Under the pieces are notes generated by a model. It was not told the DNA's origin and did not search any database. It saw only the letters and a program-made list of their open reading frames with translations. DNA of 64,000 bases from Streptomyces sp. NBC_00102 (GTDB taxonomy: Bacteria > Actinomycetota > Actinomycetes > Streptomycetales > Streptomycetaceae), in NCBI RefSeq assembly GCF_026343115.1, contig NZ_JAPEMC010000001.1, positions 3,286,001 to 3,350,000 of the forward strand. Direction: 5' to 3'. Position 1 is the stretch's first letter. Each line of letters begins with the position of its first letter. Shown piece after piece: positions 25,489 to 34,837 of this stretch. The translations under genes were made by a program, and so were the position numbers.

Positions 25489-26337
25489 GTGACCACGCCT
25501 ACCGAAGCACCGCCCGCCGCCGTGCCCAGGCTGATAGCCACCGACCTGGACGGCACGCTCCTGCGCGACGACAAGACCCTGTCGGCCCGCACGATCGCCG
25601 CTCTCGTGGCCGCCGAACGCGCGGGCGTGCACGTACTCTTCGTCACCGGGCGCCCGCCCCGCTGGATGGACGCGGTGGCCTCCCATCTGCCCGCGCACGG
25701 GACGGCGATCTGTGCGAACGGCGCCGCGGTGGTCGACCTGGGCGCCGGTGGCCGGCTGATCAAGGTCCACCCGCTCGGCCGTGCCGAAGCCCTCGACGTC
25801 GTGCACCGGGTACGGGCGGTCGCCCCCGGCACCACGTTCGCGGTGGAGTTCACCACCGGCTTCCACTACGAACCGCTCTACCCGCCGTTCCACCAGGACC
25901 CCTGGGCGACCGTGGCCCCCGTCGAGAAGCTGCTCGACGAAGAGACACCGGGATCGGGTGCCCCTGTGCTGAAGCTCCTCGCCCGCCACACCGACATCGC
26001 CCCCGACACGTTCCTCGCCCTGGCCCGCGAGGCGGCCGGGGACCGGGTCGCCTTCACCCGGTCCAGCCCCTCGGCCCTGCTGGAGGCCGGTGGGGCGGGC
26101 GTCTCCAAGGCCCGTACGCTCGCCGAGTACTGCGCGGAGCGCGGGGTGGGCCCCGAGGAGGTCGTCGCCTTCGGGGACATGCCGAACGACGTCGAGATGC
26201 TGAACTGGGCCGGTACCTCGTACGCGATGGCCAACGCCCACCCGGCAGCCGTGTCGGCCGCTTCCGGACGGACGCTCACCAACGAGGAGGACGGGGTGGC
26301 GGTCGTCCTCGAACGCCTCCTCGCCGCCGCCCGCTGA
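25489..26337 (+). CDS. HAD-superfamily Cof-type phosphatase (paralogue)
   Basis: A 282-residue HAD phosphatase of the same class as 15151-15963. Motif I is [16 protein letters not shown], motif II FVTGR and the acidic motif [11 protein letters not shown]. Both copies share the [12 protein letters not shown] string and FGDMPNDV, indicating recent or constrained paralogy. GTG 25489 is preferred (GGGAG nine bases before); ATG 25471 is in frame but lacks a ribosome binding site. The substrate is unknown; family members act on sugar phosphates or flavin precursors. Confidence 0.92.
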   Translation: MTTPTEAPPAAVPRLIATDLDGTLLRDDKTLSARTIAALVAAERAGVHVLFVTGRPPRWMDAVASHLPAHGTAICANGAAVVDLGAGGRLIKVHPLGRAEALDVVHRVRAVAPGTTFAVEFTTGFHYEPLYPPFHQDPWATVAPVEKLLDEETPGSGAPVLKLLARHTDIAPDTFLALAREAAGDRVAFTRSSPSALLEAGGAGVSKARTLAEYCAERGVGPEEVVAFGDMPNDVEMLNWAGTSYAMANAHPAAVSAASGRTLTNEEDGVAVVLERLLAAAR

Positions 26338-26370
26338 CCCCACCGCCCCGCCCGTAGGCCCTCACCCAGC

Positions 26371-26468
26371 GCTCCGTGCGCCGCGCTCCGTGCGCCGCGC
26401 TCCGTACGGCGCGCTCCGTACGCCGCGCTCCCTACGCCGCGCTCCGTACCCCGCGCTCCGTACGGCGC
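26371..26468. repeat. 14-bp tandem repeat, seven units
   Basis: GCTCCGTGCGCCGC and variants are repeated seven times without interruption, ending 16 bases before the stop of the kinase gene. Units 3 and 7 are identical; the others differ by one or two bases. It lies between convergent genes. Confidence 0.95.
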
Positions 26469-26483
26469 AGGGAGGGCCGGGGC

Positions 26484-28265
26484 TCAGAGCGGTGCCTCCC
26501 AGACCACCGAGGTACCGCCGCCGCCCTCACCCAGCCCCGGACCGAACCAGCTCGCCCCGCCCAGCGACTCCGCCCGGCGGGCCAGATTGCGCAGGCCGCT
26601 CCGCCGGCCGCCCTCGGGGATGCCGACCCCGTCGTCGGAGACCGTCAGCTGGACCGCGTCCCGCCCGTCCGGCAGGGTGGCCGTGGCGTCGACCTCCACG
26701 TCGATCCGCGAGGCGTGGGCGTGCCGGAAGGCGTTGGACAGGGCCTCGCGCAGGGCGGCGATGAGGTTCTTCCCGGTGAGCTCGCCCACCAGGGTGTCGA
26801 TCGCCCCGAGAAAGCGGTGCGAGGGCGTGAAGCCGAGCGGCACCGACGCCATGTTGACCTCACGCAGCACCCGGACCCGCAGCCCGGACGGGGCCTCGGC
26901 CGGCTCCTGCTGGAGGGCGAAGATGGCGGTCCGGATCTCCTGGATGGTGATGTCCAGCTCGTCCACGGCCCGGCCGACGCCCTCCCGGACCTCCGGCACC
27001 ACCGACCGGCGCTGGGCGCTCTCCAGCATCATCCCGGTGGCGAACAGCCGCTGGATCACCAGGTCGTGGAGGTCCCGGGCGATCCGGTCCCGGTCCTCGT
27101 ACACCGCGAGCCGCTCCCGGTCGCGCTGCGCCTCCGCCATCATGAGCGCCAGCGCGGCCTGCGCGGCGAACTGCGCGGCGAGGGCCCGTTCCGCCGCGCT
27201 GAACGGCCGTCGGCCCTGCGCCCGGTGCATGGACAGGGCCCCGAGCATCCGTCCACCGCTGCGCATCGGCAGCAGCATGGTGGGGCCGTACCGTTCGGAA
27301 GCGCGGCTGATCAGCCGCGGGTCGGTCGCGGCGTCGTCGATGAACACCGGTTCCCCGGCCAGCAGCGCGGCCACCACCGGGCTGTCCGGACCGATGATCA
27401 CCCCCAGCGAGGTGGAGGGATCGTCGGAGGCGACCGCGACGACCTCCAGCCCGTCCGCCCCGTCCTTCCCGACCGGCAGCAGCACGGCGCCGGCGGCCGA
27501 GTCGGCGAGCCGCCGGGCCTGCTCGGCGACGACGGTCAGGGCGTCGTCCGCGTCCCCGCCGGCGAGCAGCGCCGTGGTGACCGCGACCGATCCGTCGATC
27601 CACCGCTCACGCTGACGGGCCGCCTCGTAGAGCCGGGCGTTGCCGATGGCGATGCCGGCCTCCGTCGCGAGCACCCGGACCATGTGCAGGTCGTACTCGT
27701 TGAACTCGCCGCCGTGGTGCTTCTCGGCGAGGTACAGATTGCCGAAGATCTGCCCCTGGACGCTGATCGGGACGCCGAGGAAGGTCCGCATCGGGGGATG
27801 ACCGGCCGGGAATCCCGCGTAGCGCGGGTCGGTGGTCAGGTCGGTCAGCATCACCGGGGCCGGGTCGTGGATGAGCGCCCCGAGGAGCCCCCGGTGGCCA
27901 CTGGGAGGCCGCCCGATCGCGCGCGCGTCCTCGGCAGGCATGCCGTGGGTGACGAAGTCGAGAAGCCCTCCTTCGGCGGACTCGTCCACGACGCCGATCG
28001 CGGCGTACCGGGCATGGGCCAGCTCGGCGGCCGTCTCGCAGATGCGGTCGAGCGTGGAGTGGAGTTCCAGTCCCGTGCCGACCGAGCGCATGGCCTCCAG
28101 CAGCTGCGGCACCCGGGCGGTGAGCTCGGGGGAGAGCCCCTGGAGATCGCGCGCCGCCCGGGTGGCCGCTTCCAGCGACTCGTCGTCCCAGGCGTTCCGG
28201 CCGACCGCGTCGAGGCCCCCCGCACGGCCCGCCGCGCCCCGCTGGTGCCCCTGCCGCTCCGCCAT
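26484..28265 (-). CDS. Orphan DevS/DosS-like sensor histidine kinase with two GAF domains
   Basis: A 593-residue cytoplasmic kinase. GAF-A spans about residues 65-210 and GAF-B about 235-378. The HisKA_3 helix RDRIARDLHDLVIQRL has phospho-acceptor His400. The ATPase domain has ALREALSNAFRHAHA, VSDDGVGIPEG and a G2-like SGLRNLARRAE. Domain order equals mycobacterial DevS/DosT, whose GAF-A haem senses oxygen, NO or redox state. No response regulator is adjacent. It lies immediately downstream of the cytochrome bd locus in the same orientation. ATG 28265 is chosen; GTG 28295 is possible. Confidence 0.92.
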   Translation of the reverse strand: MAERQGHQRGAAGRAGGLDAVGRNAWDDESLEAATRAARDLQGLSPELTARVPQLLEAMRSVGTGLELHSTLDRICETAAELAHARYAAIGVVDESAEGGLLDFVTHGMPAEDARAIGRPPSGHRGLLGALIHDPAPVMLTDLTTDPRYAGFPAGHPPMRTFLGVPISVQGQIFGNLYLAEKHHGGEFNEYDLHMVRVLATEAGIAIGNARLYEAARQRERWIDGSVAVTTALLAGGDADDALTVVAEQARRLADSAAGAVLLPVGKDGADGLEVVAVASDDPSTSLGVIIGPDSPVVAALLAGEPVFIDDAATDPRLISRASERYGPTMLLPMRSGGRMLGALSMHRAQGRRPFSAAERALAAQFAAQAALALMMAEAQRDRERLAVYEDRDRIARDLHDLVIQRLFATGMMLESAQRRSVVPEVREGVGRAVDELDITIQEIRTAIFALQQEPAEAPSGLRVRVLREVNMASVPLGFTPSHRFLGAIDTLVGELTGKNLIAALREALSNAFRHAHASRIDVEVDATATLPDGRDAVQLTVSDDGVGIPEGGRRSGLRNLARRAESLGGASWFGPGLGEGGGGTSVVWEAPL

Positions 28266-28348
28266 GCGTCGAGCGTACGGAGGGACCCTGCGCACGGAAA
28301 GTCGGAATTATCCGAATCTCTGGAGGAAGCGGGAGCTACGGCCAAGGC

Positions 28349-31300
28349 TCAGGCGTGCGCCATCCGGGCCGGTTCGAGCGGGCGCACCGCCTGCGGGTCC
28401 GTCTCCCGTTCGCGCTCCACCATCCGGCGCAGCGGCCCGTCCACTGCGGCGAGCTCGGCGTAGGCGCCGCGCTGGACCACCCGGCCGCCGTCCAGCACCA
28501 CGACCTCGTCCACCGCGTCGAGGCCCGCCAGGCGGTGGGTGATGAGCACGGTGGCGCGTCCCCGGGTGACGGCGAGGAGGTCCTCGGTCAGGGCGTCCGC
28601 GGTGGCGATGTCGAGGTGCTCGGCAGGCTCGTCGAGTACGAGCACGGGGAAGTCGGCGAGCAGGGCGCGGGCCAGGGCGAGGCGCTGCCGCTGGCCGCCG
28701 GAGAGACGGGCGCCGTGTTCGCCCACCAGGGTGTCGAGCCCGTCCGGCAGCGAGTCGGTCCAGTCGAGCAGCCGCGCACCGGCGAGCGCTTCCCGCAGCT
28801 CCGCCTCGGTGGCGTCGGTGCGGGCGAGCCGCAGGTTCTCCCGCACCGAGCTGTCGAAGACGTGCGCGTCCTGGGCGCAGAGCCCGACGTGGGTGCGGAC
28901 CGTGTCGCCGTCGAGCGCGGAGGCGTCCGTGCCGCCGAGCCGGTAGGCGCCCCGCTCCGCGTCCAGGAAGCGGAGCAGGACGTGCGCGAGGGTGGTCTTG
29001 CCCGAGCCGGACGGGCCCACGACGGCGATCCGGCGCCCCTGCTCCAGGGTCAGGTCGACCGAGTCCAGGGCGGGCCGGTCCGTGCCCGGGTAGCGGGCCG
29101 TCAGACCGCGCACCTCCAGTGGGAAGGGCGAGGCGGGGACCGGAGCGGGGTCGGCGGGCTCACGCACCGGGACGGGGGCGTCGAGCACCTCGTACACCCG
29201 CTCCGCGCTCCGGCGGGCCCGTCGGCGGTGCCGCACGGCGAGCGGCATCCCGTTCACGGCCTCGAAGGCGGCGAGCGGGGTGAGCAGGACGACCGCGAGT
29301 TCCAGGCCGCCGAGCCGGCCGGCCTGTACCGCGGGGAGTGCCACCAGGGCGGCGGCGACCACGGTCAGCCCGCAGACGAGCGCGGAGAGACCGCCGCCGA
29401 GCGCGGTGGCGGAGGCGGCGCGGGCGGCGATCCGGGTGAGGACCCCGTCCGCCTCCCGCACCCGCGCGGTGCGCGAGGGCAGCGCACCGGCGACGGTCAG
29501 CTCGGCCGTGCCGCCGAGCAGGTCGGTGACCCGGACCGCGAGGTCGGCGCGGGCCGGGGCGAGACGGCTTTCGGCCCTCTCGGCGACCGTCCCGCTGACC
29601 AGCGGCACACCCACTCCGGCGAGCAGCAGCCCCACGGCGAGGACCACGCCCGCTTCGGGGAGGAGCATCCCGAGGAAGCCGGCGGAGGCCACGCCCACGA
29701 CCACGGCAGTGCCGGCGGGCAGCAGCCAGCGGAGCCAGTAGTCCTGGAGTTCGTCCACGTCGGCGACCAGCCGGGAGAGCAGGTCGCCCCGGCGGGTGGT
29801 GCGCAGTCCGGCGGGCGTGACGCGCTCCAGCCCCCGGTAGACGGCGACGCGCAGTTCGGCGAGGAGTTGGAGCACGGTGTCGTGGGAGACGAGGCGTTCG
29901 GCGTAGCGGAAGAAGGCCCGGCCGAGCCCGAAGGCGCGGGTCGCGGTGACGGCGACCATGAGATAGAGGACCGGGGGCTGTTCGGAGGCGCGGGAGATCA
30001 GCCAGCCGGAGACCGCCATCAGCCCCACCGAGGAGCCCAGAGCGAGACTGCCGAGCAGCAGGGCGAAGGCCAGCCGCCGGCGCCGGGCGCCCGCCGCTTC
30101 GCGGATCCGGGAGAGCACCTTGCCGGTACCGGGCGTGGTCCCGCGCGGGAATTCGGGGTCGGCGGGGGCGATGGCCCCCCGCGCGGGAACTTCCGCGCGC
30201 GCGGCTGCTTCCGCGCGCACGGGGGCCGTGGCGGTGCGGTCCCCGGCCACCACGGGCGGCTCCAGGGTCACGACGCGGTCGGCCAGCGGCAGCAGAGCGG
30301 GGCGGTGGGCGACCAGCAGGACGGTGCGGCCTTCGGCCAGCCGCCTCACCGCGTCCACGATGCCCGCCTCCGTACCGCCGTCCAGGCTCGCGGTCGGCTC
30401 ATCAAGGAGCAGAACCGGCCGGTCGGCGAGGAACGCGCGGGCCAGGGCGAGCCGCTGGCGCTGCCCGGCGGAGAGCCCGGCGCCGTCCTCGCCGAGGAGG
30501 GTCCGCTCCCCCTCGGGCAGCGCGGTGACGAAGTCGAGGGCGCCCGCGTCCAGCAGCGCGGCGGTCACGGCGGCTCCGTCGGCGTCCGGCCGGGCGAGGC
30601 GCACGTTCTCCGCGACGGTTCCGGCGAAGAGGACCGGTCGCTGCGGGACCCAGGCGATGTGCTGGTGCCAGCGTTCGGGGGAGAGGGTGGCGAGATCCAC
30701 GCCGCCCACCCGTACGGTCCCCTCGTCCGGGGTCCGGAAGCCGAGGACGACGTCGAGCAGCGTGGACTTGCCGGCCCCGCTCGGGCCGACCAGCGCGACG
30801 GTCTCCCCCGGTTCGACCACCAGGGAGGCACCGGCGGGCGAGGCCGAGGTCCGGCCCGGGTGCCGGACCGTCACCCCGGCCAGCTCGATCCGGAGCGCCT
30901 CGGGCACGTCCGCCGTACCGCCCGCCGGGAGCTCGGTCTCCAGCACCGCGAAGATCTCCTCCGCGGCCGACAGCCCTTCCGCCGCCGCGTGGAACTGCGC
31001 GCCGACCTGGCGGATCGGCAGGTACGCCTCGGGGGCGAGGATCAGCACCAGCAGGCCGATGTACAGATCGAGTTCGCCGTGGACGAGCCGCATGCCGATG
31101 GTCACGGCGACGAGGGCCACCGAGAGGGTCGCCAGCAGCTCCAGCGCGAAGGAGGAGAGGAACGCGATCCGCAGGGTCCGTACGGTCGCGAGCCGGTACT
31201 CCGAGGTGATCTTCCGGATCGACTCGGCCTGGGCCTTCGCCCGGCCGAACACCTTGAGCGTGGGCAGCCCGGCGACCACGTCCAGGAAGTGGCCGGAAAG

Positions 31301-31894
31301 CCGGGAGAGCAGCTTCCACTGCCGGTCCATCCGGGACTGGGTGGCCCAGCCGATCAGCGCCATGAAGGCGGGGATGAGGGGCAACGTGACCACGATGATC
31401 GCGGCCGAGACCCAGTCCTCCGTGACGATGCGGGCGAGGACCGCGACCGGCACCACCACCGCGAGGCCGAGCTGCGGGAGGTAACGCGAGAAGTAGTCGT
31501 CGAGCGCGTCCACGCCCCGGGTGGCGAGGGCCACCAACGATCCGGTGCGCTGCCCGTCCAGCCACCCGGGCCCGAGCCGCGCGGCCCGTTCCAGGAGCCG
31601 GCCGCGCAGCTCGGACTTGACCGCCGCACTCGCCCGGTGGGCGGCCAGCTCGGTGAGCCAGGCGACCAGCGCCCGGCCCGCCGCGACCAGGGCCAGCAGG
31701 ATCAGGGGCGTACGGAGACCGGAGACGCTCAGCCCATCCTCGAACCCGCCGACCACGATCTCGGCCACCAGCATCGCCTGGGCGATGACCAGCAGGGCAC
31801 CCACCGCGCCCAGCGCCACCACGGCCACGAGGAAGAGGTGGGTGGCACGGGCGTACCGGAAGAGACGCGGATCGATCGGTTTCACGTGAAACAT
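28349..31894 (-). CDS. cydCD: CydC-CydD fused ABC exporter for cytochrome bd assembly
   Basis: An 1181-residue fusion of two ABC exporter half-transporters, normally separate CydD and CydC. The first half has Walker A GPSGAGKST and signature LSAGQRQRLALA; the second GPSGSGKTT and LSGGQRQRLALA, each after a six-helix membrane domain. CydDC exports thiols or haem-related compounds needed for cytochrome bd. The fusion is standard in Streptomyces. ATG 31894 (Met-Phe-His-Val-Lys-Pro) is embedded in a perfect parS site and preceded by AGGGG. It is downstream of cydB with a hairpin between. Confidence 0.95.
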   Translation of the reverse strand: MFHVKPIDPRLFRYARATHLFLVAVVALGAVGALLVIAQAMLVAEIVVGGFEDGLSVSGLRTPLILLALVAAGRALVAWLTELAAHRASAAVKSELRGRLLERAARLGPGWLDGQRTGSLVALATRGVDALDDYFSRYLPQLGLAVVVPVAVLARIVTEDWVSAAIIVVTLPLIPAFMALIGWATQSRMDRQWKLLSRLSGHFLDVVAGLPTLKVFGRAKAQAESIRKITSEYRLATVRTLRIAFLSSFALELLATLSVALVAVTIGMRLVHGELDLYIGLLVLILAPEAYLPIRQVGAQFHAAAEGLSAAEEIFAVLETELPAGGTADVPEALRIELAGVTVRHPGRTSASPAGASLVVEPGETVALVGPSGAGKSTLLDVVLGFRTPDEGTVRVGGVDLATLSPERWHQHIAWVPQRPVLFAGTVAENVRLARPDADGAAVTAALLDAGALDFVTALPEGERTLLGEDGAGLSAGQRQRLALARAFLADRPVLLLDEPTASLDGGTEAGIVDAVRRLAEGRTVLLVAHRPALLPLADRVVTLEPPVVAGDRTATAPVRAEAAARAEVPARGAIAPADPEFPRGTTPGTGKVLSRIREAAGARRRRLAFALLLGSLALGSSVGLMAVSGWLISRASEQPPVLYLMVAVTATRAFGLGRAFFRYAERLVSHDTVLQLLAELRVAVYRGLERVTPAGLRTTRRGDLLSRLVADVDELQDYWLRWLLPAGTAVVVGVASAGFLGMLLPEAGVVLAVGLLLAGVGVPLVSGTVAERAESRLAPARADLAVRVTDLLGGTAELTVAGALPSRTARVREADGVLTRIAARAASATALGGGLSALVCGLTVVAAALVALPAVQAGRLGGLELAVVLLTPLAAFEAVNGMPLAVRHRRRARRSAERVYEVLDAPVPVREPADPAPVPASPFPLEVRGLTARYPGTDRPALDSVDLTLEQGRRIAVVGPSGSGKTTLAHVLLRFLDAERGAYRLGGTDASALDGDTVRTHVGLCAQDAHVFDSSVRENLRLARTDATEAELREALAGARLLDWTDSLPDGLDTLVGEHGARLSGGQRQRLALARALLADFPVLVLDEPAEHLDIATADALTEDLLAVTRGRATVLITHRLAGLDAVDEVVVLDGGRVVQRGAYAELAAVDGPLRRMVERERETDPQAVRPLEPARMAHA
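31879..31892. other. parS: parS site overlapping the start of cydCD
   Basis: GTTTCACGTGAAAC, perfect ParB site. On the complementary strand it forms codons 1-5 of cydCD, fixing the N-terminus as Met-Phe-His-Val-Lys. Confidence 0.93.
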
Positions 31895-31938
31895 CCCCTG
31901 AGTTCGGTGCGGCCGGGACGGGCGGCTCGGCACGTGGT

Positions 31939-31971
31939 GCCCGGCGGCGGCAGGTCGGGCCGCCGCCGGGC
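31939..31971 (-). terminator. Hairpin between cydB and cydCD
   Basis: GCCCGGCGGCGGC pairs perfectly with its complement (13-bp stem, 7-base loop) 8 bases after the cydB stop. It may attenuate read-through into cydCD or protect the cydAB message. Confidence 0.7.
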
Positions 31972-31978
31972 CGGGCGC

Positions 31979-32980
31979 TCAGTGCGCGTCGGCGATGTGC
32001 TGGGTACCGATGCGCTTGCGGAACACCCAGTAGGTCCAGCCCTGGTAGAGCAGGACCAGGGGCGTGGCGATCCCCGCGCACCAGGTCATGATCGTGAGCG
32101 TGTAGGGCGTGGACGAGGCGTTGGTGACGGTGAGGCTCCACGCGCCGTTCAGCGAGGACGGCATGACGTTCGGGAAGAGCGCCAGGAAGAGCATCGCCAC
32201 GGCGGCGGTGATGGTGAGGCCCGAGAGCGCGAAGGACCAGCCCTCCCGCCCGGCGGCGATGGCAGCGATGGCACCCGCCAGGGCCAGGACCGCGACCGCC
32301 ATCGCGAGCAGCGACCAGCCGTCACCGGTGCGCGCCTGCGTCCAGATCAGGAAGCCCAGCGCCAGGACGGCGGTGAGGAATCCGAGCCGCAGCGCGAACC
32401 TCCGAGCCCGGACCCGGATCTCACCGACCGTCTTCAGCGCCGCGAACACGGCTCCGTGGAAGGTGAAGAGGGTGAGCGTCACCGCTCCGCCGAGGAGCGC
32501 GAAGGGGTTGAGGAGGTCCCAGAACCCGCCCACGTACTCCATGTGCGCGTCGATCTTGACGCCGCGCACGATGTTGCCGAAGGCCACGCCCCACAGGACC
32601 GCGGGGATCAGCGAGGTCCAGAAGATCGCGTGTTCCCAGTTGGTCTGCCAGCGCTCCTCCGGGCGCTTCGCCCGGTACTCGAAGGCGACGCCCCGCACGA
32701 TCAGGCAGAGCAGGATGACCAGCAGCGGGAGGTAGAAGCCGGAGAAGAGGGTGGCGTACCAGTCGGGGAAGGCAGCGAAGGTGGCGCCTCCCGCGCTGAG
32801 CAGCCAGACCTCGTTGCCGTCCCAGACGGGTCCGATCGTGTTGATCAGGACCCGGCGTTCCTTGCGGTCGCGGGCCAGCGCCTTGGTCAGGACCCCGATG
32901 CCGAAGTCGAAGCCCTCCAGGAAGAAGTAACCGGTCCAGAGGACGGCTATGAGGACGAACCAGACGTCGTGGAGTTCCAT
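31979..32980 (-). CDS. cydB: Cytochrome bd ubiquinol/menaquinol oxidase subunit II
   Basis: A 333-residue integral membrane protein with about eight helices. The N-terminus LHDVWFVLIAVLWTGYFFLEGFDFGIG is the CydB signature, including the conserved Glu-Gly-Phe-Asp segment. It forms the oxidase with CydA, 17 bases upstream in the same operon, and reduces oxygen to water with menaquinol. Confidence 0.97.
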   Translation of the reverse strand: MELHDVWFVLIAVLWTGYFFLEGFDFGIGVLTKALARDRKERRVLINTIGPVWDGNEVWLLSAGGATFAAFPDWYATLFSGFYLPLLVILLCLIVRGVAFEYRAKRPEERWQTNWEHAIFWTSLIPAVLWGVAFGNIVRGVKIDAHMEYVGGFWDLLNPFALLGGAVTLTLFTFHGAVFAALKTVGEIRVRARRFALRLGFLTAVLALGFLIWTQARTGDGWSLLAMAVAVLALAGAIAAIAAGREGWSFALSGLTITAAVAMLFLALFPNVMPSSLNGAWSLTVTNASSTPYTLTIMTWCAGIATPLVLLYQGWTYWVFRKRIGTQHIADAH

Positions 32981-32997
32981 CGTTCCGCTCCTTCCTC

Positions 32998-34509
32998 TCA
33001 GTACGAGAAGGCCATCGGCCGGTCGGCGTCGGCGGCGTCGTGGCCGCCGATCGTGGCGGGCGGGTTGAGGTCGTCCTCGGTGAGCTCCGGAGGTCCGGCC
33101 TTGATGTACTTCACGAGCAGCTTCACCTCGACCACGGCGAGGATCGCGTAGATCAGCGTGAAGGCGATCAGCGAGGCGATGACCTCACCCTGCGAGACCC
33201 CGGGGGAGACCGCGTCCTTGGTCTTGAGCACCCCGAAGACGACCCAGGGCTGACGCCCGGTCTCGGTGAAGATCCAGCCCCAGGAGTTGGCGATCAGCGG
33301 GAAGAGCAGGGTCCAGAGCGCCACCAGCCAGTACAGCTTGGTGAACCTCGGGCTGAGGGCCTTGTTCTTGAAGAGGACCAGATGCGGCACTTCGTCGTCG
33401 CCGGTCCGCATGGCCGCCGGCAGCATGAACTTCTTCCGGGTCAGCCAGAGTCCGAGGATGCCGAGCCCGAAGGAGGCCATCCCGAAGCCGATCATCCAGC
33501 GGAAGCCCCAGAAGGCGACGGGGATGTTGGGCCGGTAGTCCCCGGGGCCGTACTTCTCCCGCATCTGCTCGTTCAGCTCGTTGATGCCCGGGATGTACGA
33601 GGTGAAGGTGTCGTCGGCGAGGAAGGAGAGCACCCCGGGGACCGAGATCTCCACGTCGTTGCGGCCCTCGGAGACGTCGCCCACCGCGAAGATCGAGAAG
33701 GGCGCGCCCTGCTGGCCCTCCCAGAGCGCTTCGGCCGCCGCCATCTTCATCGGCTGCTGCTTGAACATCACCTTGCCGAGCAGGTCACCGCTGATGGAGG
33801 TGAGCAGGCCGGCGACGACGACGGTGACGAGCCCCAGCCGCAGCGAGGTCCGCATGACCGGGATGTGCTTCTTGCGCGCGAGGTGGAAGGCGGCGATCCC
33901 GACCATGAAGGCACCGCCCACGAGGAAGGCTGCCGTGATGGTGTGGAAGAACTGGGCGAGAGCCGTGTTCTGGGTCAGCACCTGCCAGAAGTCGGTGAGT
34001 TCGGCGCGTCCGCGCTTCTCGTTCATGCGGTAGCCGACCGGGTGCTGCATCCAGGAGTTGGCCGCCAGGATGAAGTACGCGGAGAGGATCGTGCCGAGCG
34101 AGACCATCCAGATGCAGGCCAGATGGATCTTCCTGGGCAGCTTGTCCCAGCCGAAGATCCAGAGCCCGATGAAGGTGGACTCGAAGAAGAAGGCGATCAG
34201 CGCCTCGAAGGCCAGCGGCGCACCGAAGACGTCACCGACGAATCGCGAGTAGTCGGACCAGTTCATGCCGAACTGGAACTCCTGGACGATGCCGGTGACG
34301 ACACCCATGGCGATGTTGATCAGGAAGAGCTTGCCCCAGAACTTTGTGGCCTTGAGGTACTTCTCCTTGTTGGTCCGGACCCACGCCGTCTGCAGCCCCG
34401 CCGTCAGTGCGGCGAGGGAGATCGTCATGGGGACGAAGAGGAAGTGGTAGACGGTCGTAATGCCGAACTGCCAGCGCGCCATCGTCTCGGGCGCCAGAGC
34501 TAGTTCCAC
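32998..34509 (-). CDS. cydA: Cytochrome bd menaquinol oxidase subunit I
   Basis: A 503-residue haem-bearing subunit. The opening ARWQFGITTVYHFLFVP supplies the haem ligand His (residue 22 here), and FHTITAAFLVGG holds the second ligand His. The quinol loop is the short actinobacterial form. GTG 34509 follows AAGGAGA at good spacing. The first gene of cydA-cydB-cydCD, under a Rex operator about 85 bases upstream, so it should be induced when NADH rises under oxygen limitation. Confidence 0.97.
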   Translation of the reverse strand: MELALAPETMARWQFGITTVYHFLFVPMTISLAALTAGLQTAWVRTNKEKYLKATKFWGKLFLINIAMGVVTGIVQEFQFGMNWSDYSRFVGDVFGAPLAFEALIAFFFESTFIGLWIFGWDKLPRKIHLACIWMVSLGTILSAYFILAANSWMQHPVGYRMNEKRGRAELTDFWQVLTQNTALAQFFHTITAAFLVGGAFMVGIAAFHLARKKHIPVMRTSLRLGLVTVVVAGLLTSISGDLLGKVMFKQQPMKMAAAEALWEGQQGAPFSIFAVGDVSEGRNDVEISVPGVLSFLADDTFTSYIPGINELNEQMREKYGPGDYRPNIPVAFWGFRWMIGFGMASFGLGILGLWLTRKKFMLPAAMRTGDDEVPHLVLFKNKALSPRFTKLYWLVALWTLLFPLIANSWGWIFTETGRQPWVVFGVLKTKDAVSPGVSQGEVIASLIAFTLIYAILAVVEVKLLVKYIKAGPPELTEDDLNPPATIGGHDAADADRPMAFSY

Positions 34510-34592
34510 GTCGTCGTCTCCTTACGTCGCCGTAGTGACAGCCGCGGTTCATCCCGATTGGTCCCACGCAATACGGAACCAAACGGGTGCGC

Positions 34593-34610
34593 TTGTGAAC
34601 GCGTTCACAT
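34593..34610 (-). promoter_or_regulatory. Rex operator of the cyd operon
   Basis: TTGTGAACGCGTTCACAT matches the Streptomyces Rex consensus TTGTGAA-N4-TTCACAA at all but the last base. In S. coelicolor Rex senses the NADH/NAD+ ratio and represses cydABCD, so both site and position fit. Confidence 0.93.
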
Positions 34611-34800
34611 TCACAAGCAAAAGTATGGCGCACGCTCTTCCGGATCTTCGAACGGGGGGTCCCCTTCCAGAACGAGGGGGTCCCTTCCTCGTACGTGCCC
34701 GCCCCGCGCCGGCCGGAACCGGCGGGCACCGTCGGTTTCAGGACAACGACAGCCACCGGGCGTACGGTGCACGCCGCCCCGCCCGGCCCCGTACGCACGA

Positions 34801-34837
34801 GTGGCCCCGCCCTCGGGAGAACCGAAGGAGGGGCCAC
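34801..34837 (-). terminator. Hairpin downstream of hisC
   Basis: GTGGCCCC and GGGGCCAC form an 8-bp stem with further partial pairing inside (CCTCGG against CCGAAGG), 65 bases after the hisC stop. Confidence 0.6.

Noticed and set aside
28355..33151. Open frame of almost 1600 codons on the + strand opposite cydCD and cydB
   Set aside because: It is the antisense shadow of two certain genes, typical of GC-rich DNA; its translation has no domain, and its codon third positions mirror the real genes.
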